Assembly: GCA_017500745.1 (NCBI GenBank)
Contig: JAFVYE010000026.1
Location: 1 to 8,169 of the forward strand
DNA from: Clostridia bacterium
GTDB taxonomy: Bacteria; Bacillota; Clostridia; Christensenellales; CAG-917
Length of the DNA: 8,169 nucleotides
Direction: 5' to 3'
Shown: positions 6,250-8,169 of the stretch, piece by piece
Layout of the letters: every line of letters starts with the position of its first letter
Numbering within the stretch: position 1 is the first letter of the stretch
Translations under genes and position numbers: made by a program
Notes under the pieces: generated by a model
The model's database searches: none
Told to the model about the DNA's origin: nothing
Seen by the model: the letters and a program-made list of their open reading frames with translations, nothing else

Positions 6250-6837
6250 ATGATTATCAAAAATGCAAAGTTTGTCACATCGGTTGCCGACAGCAAAGCT
6301 CTTTACGACACCGGTTCATCAGAGATTGCAATTGCGGGCAAATCTAATGTTGGCAAATCATCATTTATTAACTATATTTGCAACAATGGCAAGTTGGCAA
6401 GAACCTCAGGAGATCCCGGAAGAACAAGACTTTTAAATTACTTTGAAGTCAATGCAGGGGAGTTTTACTTTGTTGATCTGCCCGGCTATGGTTATGCAAA
6501 AGTAGCAAAAGATGAAAAAGCAAAATGGGGCGCAATGATTGAAGGTTATCTTACGGGAAGTGAGCGTCTTAAAAACGTTTTTGTACTTCTTGACATACGC
6601 CATAAGCCCACAGAGGATGACAAAATGATGGTCAACTTTTTGTTCCACTACAACATTCCGTTTACTTTGATTGCCACCAAGGCAGACAAGCTTAGCCGTA
6701 TGCAACAGATGAAAAATAGACAAATGCTTGCTTCAGAAATGGGGGTCGGGGTGGACAACGTCTATCTTACATCATCTCTCAACAAGACGGGAAAAGAAGC
6801 AATCTTTGAAAGAATAGGGCAGATTTTGAATTGCTGA
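6250..6837 (+). CDS. ysxC: YsxC/EngB GTPase for 50S ribosome assembly
   Basis: Small TRAFAC-class GTPase (EngB, YihA in E. coli, YsxC in Bacillus) needed for late maturation of the large ribosomal subunit and usually essential. The product has 195 residues, typical for the family. G1 is GKSNVGKS (30-37), G2 Thr59 in PGRTRLLNYF, G3 DLPG (76-79) followed by YGYAKV, G4 TKAD (143-146) and G5 near SS (175-176). All nucleotide-binding motifs are intact. The ATG at 6250 has AGG (6241-6243) six bases upstream, and MIIKNAKFVTSV is a normal N-terminus. It lies on the same strand as clpX but behind that gene's terminator. In many Bacillota lon genes lie between clpX and ysxC; here none does. Confidence 0.97.
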   Translation: MIIKNAKFVTSVADSKALYDTGSSEIAIAGKSNVGKSSFINYICNNGKLARTSGDPGRTRLLNYFEVNAGEFYFVDLPGYGYAKVAKDEKAKWGAMIEGYLTGSERLKNVFVLLDIRHKPTEDDKMMVNFLFHYNIPFTLIATKADKLSRMQQMKNRQMLASEMGVGVDNVYLTSSLNKTGKEAIFERIGQILNC

Positions 6838-6954
6838 AACACGAGTTATGCTCCCTATTGTTTGACAAATAACTCTAAAAAACGCAAAAATATAGAATAC
6901 TTTTCCAAAAAATAACAAAATTCCGAGTAATTATCAGAATTTGTACAAAAAAAT

Positions 6955-6984
6955 AAAACTCGCATCAAGTTGCGAGTTTTTTTT
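6955..6984. terminator. Bidirectional terminator between ysxC and the DUF1284 gene
   Basis: A 10-bp stem (AAAACTCGCA 6955-6964 / TGCGAGTTTT 6971-6980) with the 6-base loop TCAAGT is followed on the + strand by a run of eight Ts (6977-6984). On the minus strand the stem is followed by a T-rich stretch (complement of 6948-6958), so it probably also ends the - strand operon, whose stop codon is at 6983-6985. The 6838-6954 stretch before it is AT-rich with no convincing gene. A perfect TTGACA at 6862 has no -10 at a workable distance. Confidence 0.88.
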
Positions 6985-7354
6985 ATTTGCAGATGTTGGA
7001 CCACTCACAATCGCCACATATTTGGGTGCGTTTGTTGCAAGACAGAATCTTTTCGTAAACCAACTGTTTGAGAGCGCTATATGTGAGTGTTTGGCCTACC
7101 GACAAATTGCACAGGGCAAGCAATGAATTGTCATAGCGATCAACTTTGTCTTGAGTGGTGCACCTGCTGTCTATGTTGTTGGGGCAGGCTTTGCAAATGT
7201 CATCAGACTCATTGACTATGGTAACGGTTGAATTTGGACGTCTAAGATCTGAGATGACCATTGCCATATTTTTCACAAAATCATGTGAATATCCTTTTCC
7301 TTTAAAAAAGGAAATGCATAGAAGATGGTGAGGACGCAGTTTGATGTTGTTCAT
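6983..7354 (-). CDS. DUF1284 cysteine-rich protein, predicted Fe-S binding
   Basis: A 123-residue protein recognised as DUF1284 from the N-terminal LRPHHLLC motif (6-13) and its cysteine pattern. The family has no established function and is annotated as predicted iron-sulfur binding. Nine cysteines are present: Cys13, 54, 57, 65, 82, 106, 113, 116 and 122. They include two similar modules, IC-x2-CP-x6-C (53-65) and IC-x2-C-x5-C (112-122). Metal or cluster binding is an inference from these and from the His9-His10 pair. There is no signal peptide or membrane segment, so it is probably cytoplasmic. The ATG directly abuts the TAA of the upstream phosphoesterase gene (TAAATG). A GAGGTG Shine-Dalgarno (7366-7361) lies within the last codons of that gene, so the two are co-transcribed and probably translationally coupled. 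Confidence 0.88.
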   Translation of the reverse strand: MNNIKLRPHHLLCISFFKGKGYSHDFVKNMAMVISDLRRPNSTVTIVNESDDICKACPNNIDSRCTTQDKVDRYDNSLLALCNLSVGQTLTYSALKQLVYEKILSCNKRTQICGDCEWSNICK

Positions 7355-8044
7355 TTACAACACCTCAACAAGCTTGTTGTGTATAAGGTCGCATGATGTG
7401 AGGATATAGTCTATGCCGTTTTTGTTTACAACGGGAGCAACCCTTGCATTTTTGCCGTGAAGGTGTCCATACAACACCTTGTCAACTTTGTACTCCTCAA
7501 GGAGTGCAGTCACTTCGCTGTCGGCAAAAAGCACGTCAAAAGGCGGGAAGTGGAGCAATGCGATGACTTTGTCATCGTCACATCGCTGTTCTTTCATTGC
7601 GTCAAGAGACATTTTAAGGCGCAGAAGCTCTCTTTGATATATTTTGACGTCCTCCTCGGGAGAATCGCTTGTGGGTATGTTCCAGCCCCTTGAGCCCGCA
7701 ATTAAGATGTCGCCAAGGCGAATGCAATTGTTCTGCAAGAACAAAAAATCGGGGAATGCGGTGCGCATCTTGCCGAGGGAGTTCCAGTAATAATCGTGGT
7801 TGCCTCGCAAGACAACCTTTTTGCCGGGCAGAGCAGAAAGTAATGCAAAATCCGGGGCGGCTTCTTCTATTGAAATGCCCCATGAAATATCTCCGCCAAT
7901 GAGGACAACGTCCTCATTTGAGACTTTGTCTTTCCAATCTACAGTAACTTTGTCCATATAGTCGGTCCAGTCAGAGCCGAACACGTCCATGGGCTTGTTT
8001 ACTGCTGTGGACAAATGCAAATCACTTATCGCAAAAACTTTCAT
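7355..8044 (-). CDS. Calcineurin-like metallophosphoesterase (COG1768 type)
   Basis: A 229-residue cytoplasmic phosphohydrolase of unknown substrate. All five metal-binding blocks are present in order: Asp8-x-His10 in SDLHLS, Asp52 in GGDISWG, Asn82-His83-Asp84 in RGNHDYYW, His165 in LLHFPP and His194/His196 in YGHLHG. These would bind a two-metal centre (typically Mn or Fe) and hydrolyse a phosphoester; the natural substrate cannot be predicted. It resembles the COG1768 predicted phosphohydrolases. The ATG at 8044 starts MKVFAISDLHLS, the normal N-terminus for the fold. No Shine-Dalgarno precedes it; instead a promoter -10 lies six bases upstream, which suggests a leaderless message. It is the first gene of a two-gene operon with DUF1284, whose ATG follows the stop codon directly. 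Confidence 0.92.
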   Translation of the reverse strand: MKVFAISDLHLSTAVNKPMDVFGSDWTDYMDKVTVDWKDKVSNEDVVLIGGDISWGISIEEAAPDFALLSALPGKKVVLRGNHDYYWNSLGKMRTAFPDFLFLQNNCIRLGDILIAGSRGWNIPTSDSPEEDVKIYQRELLRLKMSLDAMKEQRCDDDKVIALLHFPPFDVLFADSEVTALLEEYKVDKVLYGHLHGKNARVAPVVNKNGIDYILTSCDLIHNKLVEVL

Positions 8045-8050
8045 AAAAAT

Positions 8051-8079
8051 ATTTTAACATAAAAAGACGACAATTTCAA
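8051..8079 (-). promoter_or_regulatory. Predicted metallophosphoesterase promoter, leaderless geometry
   Basis: On the minus strand TTGAAA (8079-8074, five of six consensus positions) is followed after exactly 17 bases by TAAAAT (8056-8051, five of six), with an extended TGT just before the -10. A/T tracts at 8080-8110 resemble an UP element. The -10 is six bases from the ATG at 8044, so the expected +1 is the A of the start codon. The six bases between (ATTTTT) contain no Shine-Dalgarno. Confidence 0.7.
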
Positions 8080-8130
8080 ACTATAATATAAAAAACTATA
8101 AATATTGTTTGATAATATGTTGTAAAATGA

Positions 8131-8153
8131 AAAGAACGGCATAGCCGTTCTTT
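8131..8153 (-). terminator. Terminator hairpin, probably for a minus-strand gene beyond the right edge
   Basis: A perfect 10-bp stem (AAAGAACGGC / GCCGTTCTTT) encloses a 3-base loop (ATA). On the minus strand the T-rich continuation (CTTTTCATTTTAC) looks like a terminator tail; on the + strand the tail (CTTTGTTGTCG) is poorer. No + strand gene precedes it, so a gene to the right, transcribed leftward, is the likely user. The last bases read CCCCGCCA on the minus strand, compatible with the 3' end of a tRNA, but too little is visible to call one. Confidence 0.65.
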
Positions 8154-8169
8154 GTTGTCGGTGGCGGGG

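Noticed and set aside
6862..6898. Perfect TTGACA at 6862 with TATAGAAT at 6891 as a promoter for a small RNA ending at the 6955-6984 terminator
   Set aside because: The spacing is 23 or more bases, too long for a sigma-A type promoter, and no conserved RNA structure is visible between them.

Overview
The window looks like ordinary chromosome from a low-to-mid GC Gram-positive bacterium, most likely a member of Bacillota (Clostridia-like). This rests on the proteins themselves: a bacterial RqcH, a tig-clpP-clpX operon followed by the GTPase ysxC, GGAG-type ribosome binding sites and compact intergenic gaps with U-tailed hairpins. The species cannot be named from the sequence. No mobile element, CRISPR array, rRNA gene or complete tRNA gene is visible.

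Layout, left to right. (1) Positions 1-869 (+): the 3' part of an RluD-type pseudouridine synthase; its S4 domain runs off the left edge. (2) A bidirectional terminator at 942-968 separates it from the convergent rqcH (987-2687, -). (3) The 163-bp gap between the divergent rqcH and tig holds both promoters, a 17-bp palindrome at the predicted tig transcription start, and heptamer repeats over the tig -35. (4) tig (2851-4260), clpP (4285-4875) and clpX (4955-6199) form a + strand operon that ends in a terminator hairpin at 6207-6234. Three small hairpins lie between clpP and clpX. (5) ysxC (6250-6837, +) starts only 15 bases after that terminator. (6) A bidirectional terminator at 6955-6984 separates ysxC from a convergent two-gene operon on the - strand: a metallophosphoesterase (7355-8044) followed directly (TAAATG junction) by a cysteine-rich DUF1284 protein (6983-7354). 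(7) The right end holds the phosphoesterase promoter and a terminator hairpin (8131-8153) that probably serves a gene beyond the window.

Most genes serve protein synthesis and quality control: rRNA modification (RluD), 50S assembly (YsxC), folding at the exit tunnel (trigger factor), Ala-tailing of chains stalled on 50S subunits (RqcH) and the protease known in Bacillus to degrade such tailed chains (ClpXP). Lon, often found between clpX and ysxC in Bacillota, is not here.

The most notable signal is regulatory. The two genes that lack a usable Shine-Dalgarno sequence, rqcH and the phosphoesterase, each have a good -35/-10 promoter whose -10 hexamer lies exactly 6 bases before the ATG, which predicts leaderless mRNAs. 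No clearly novel multi-gene system is visible.
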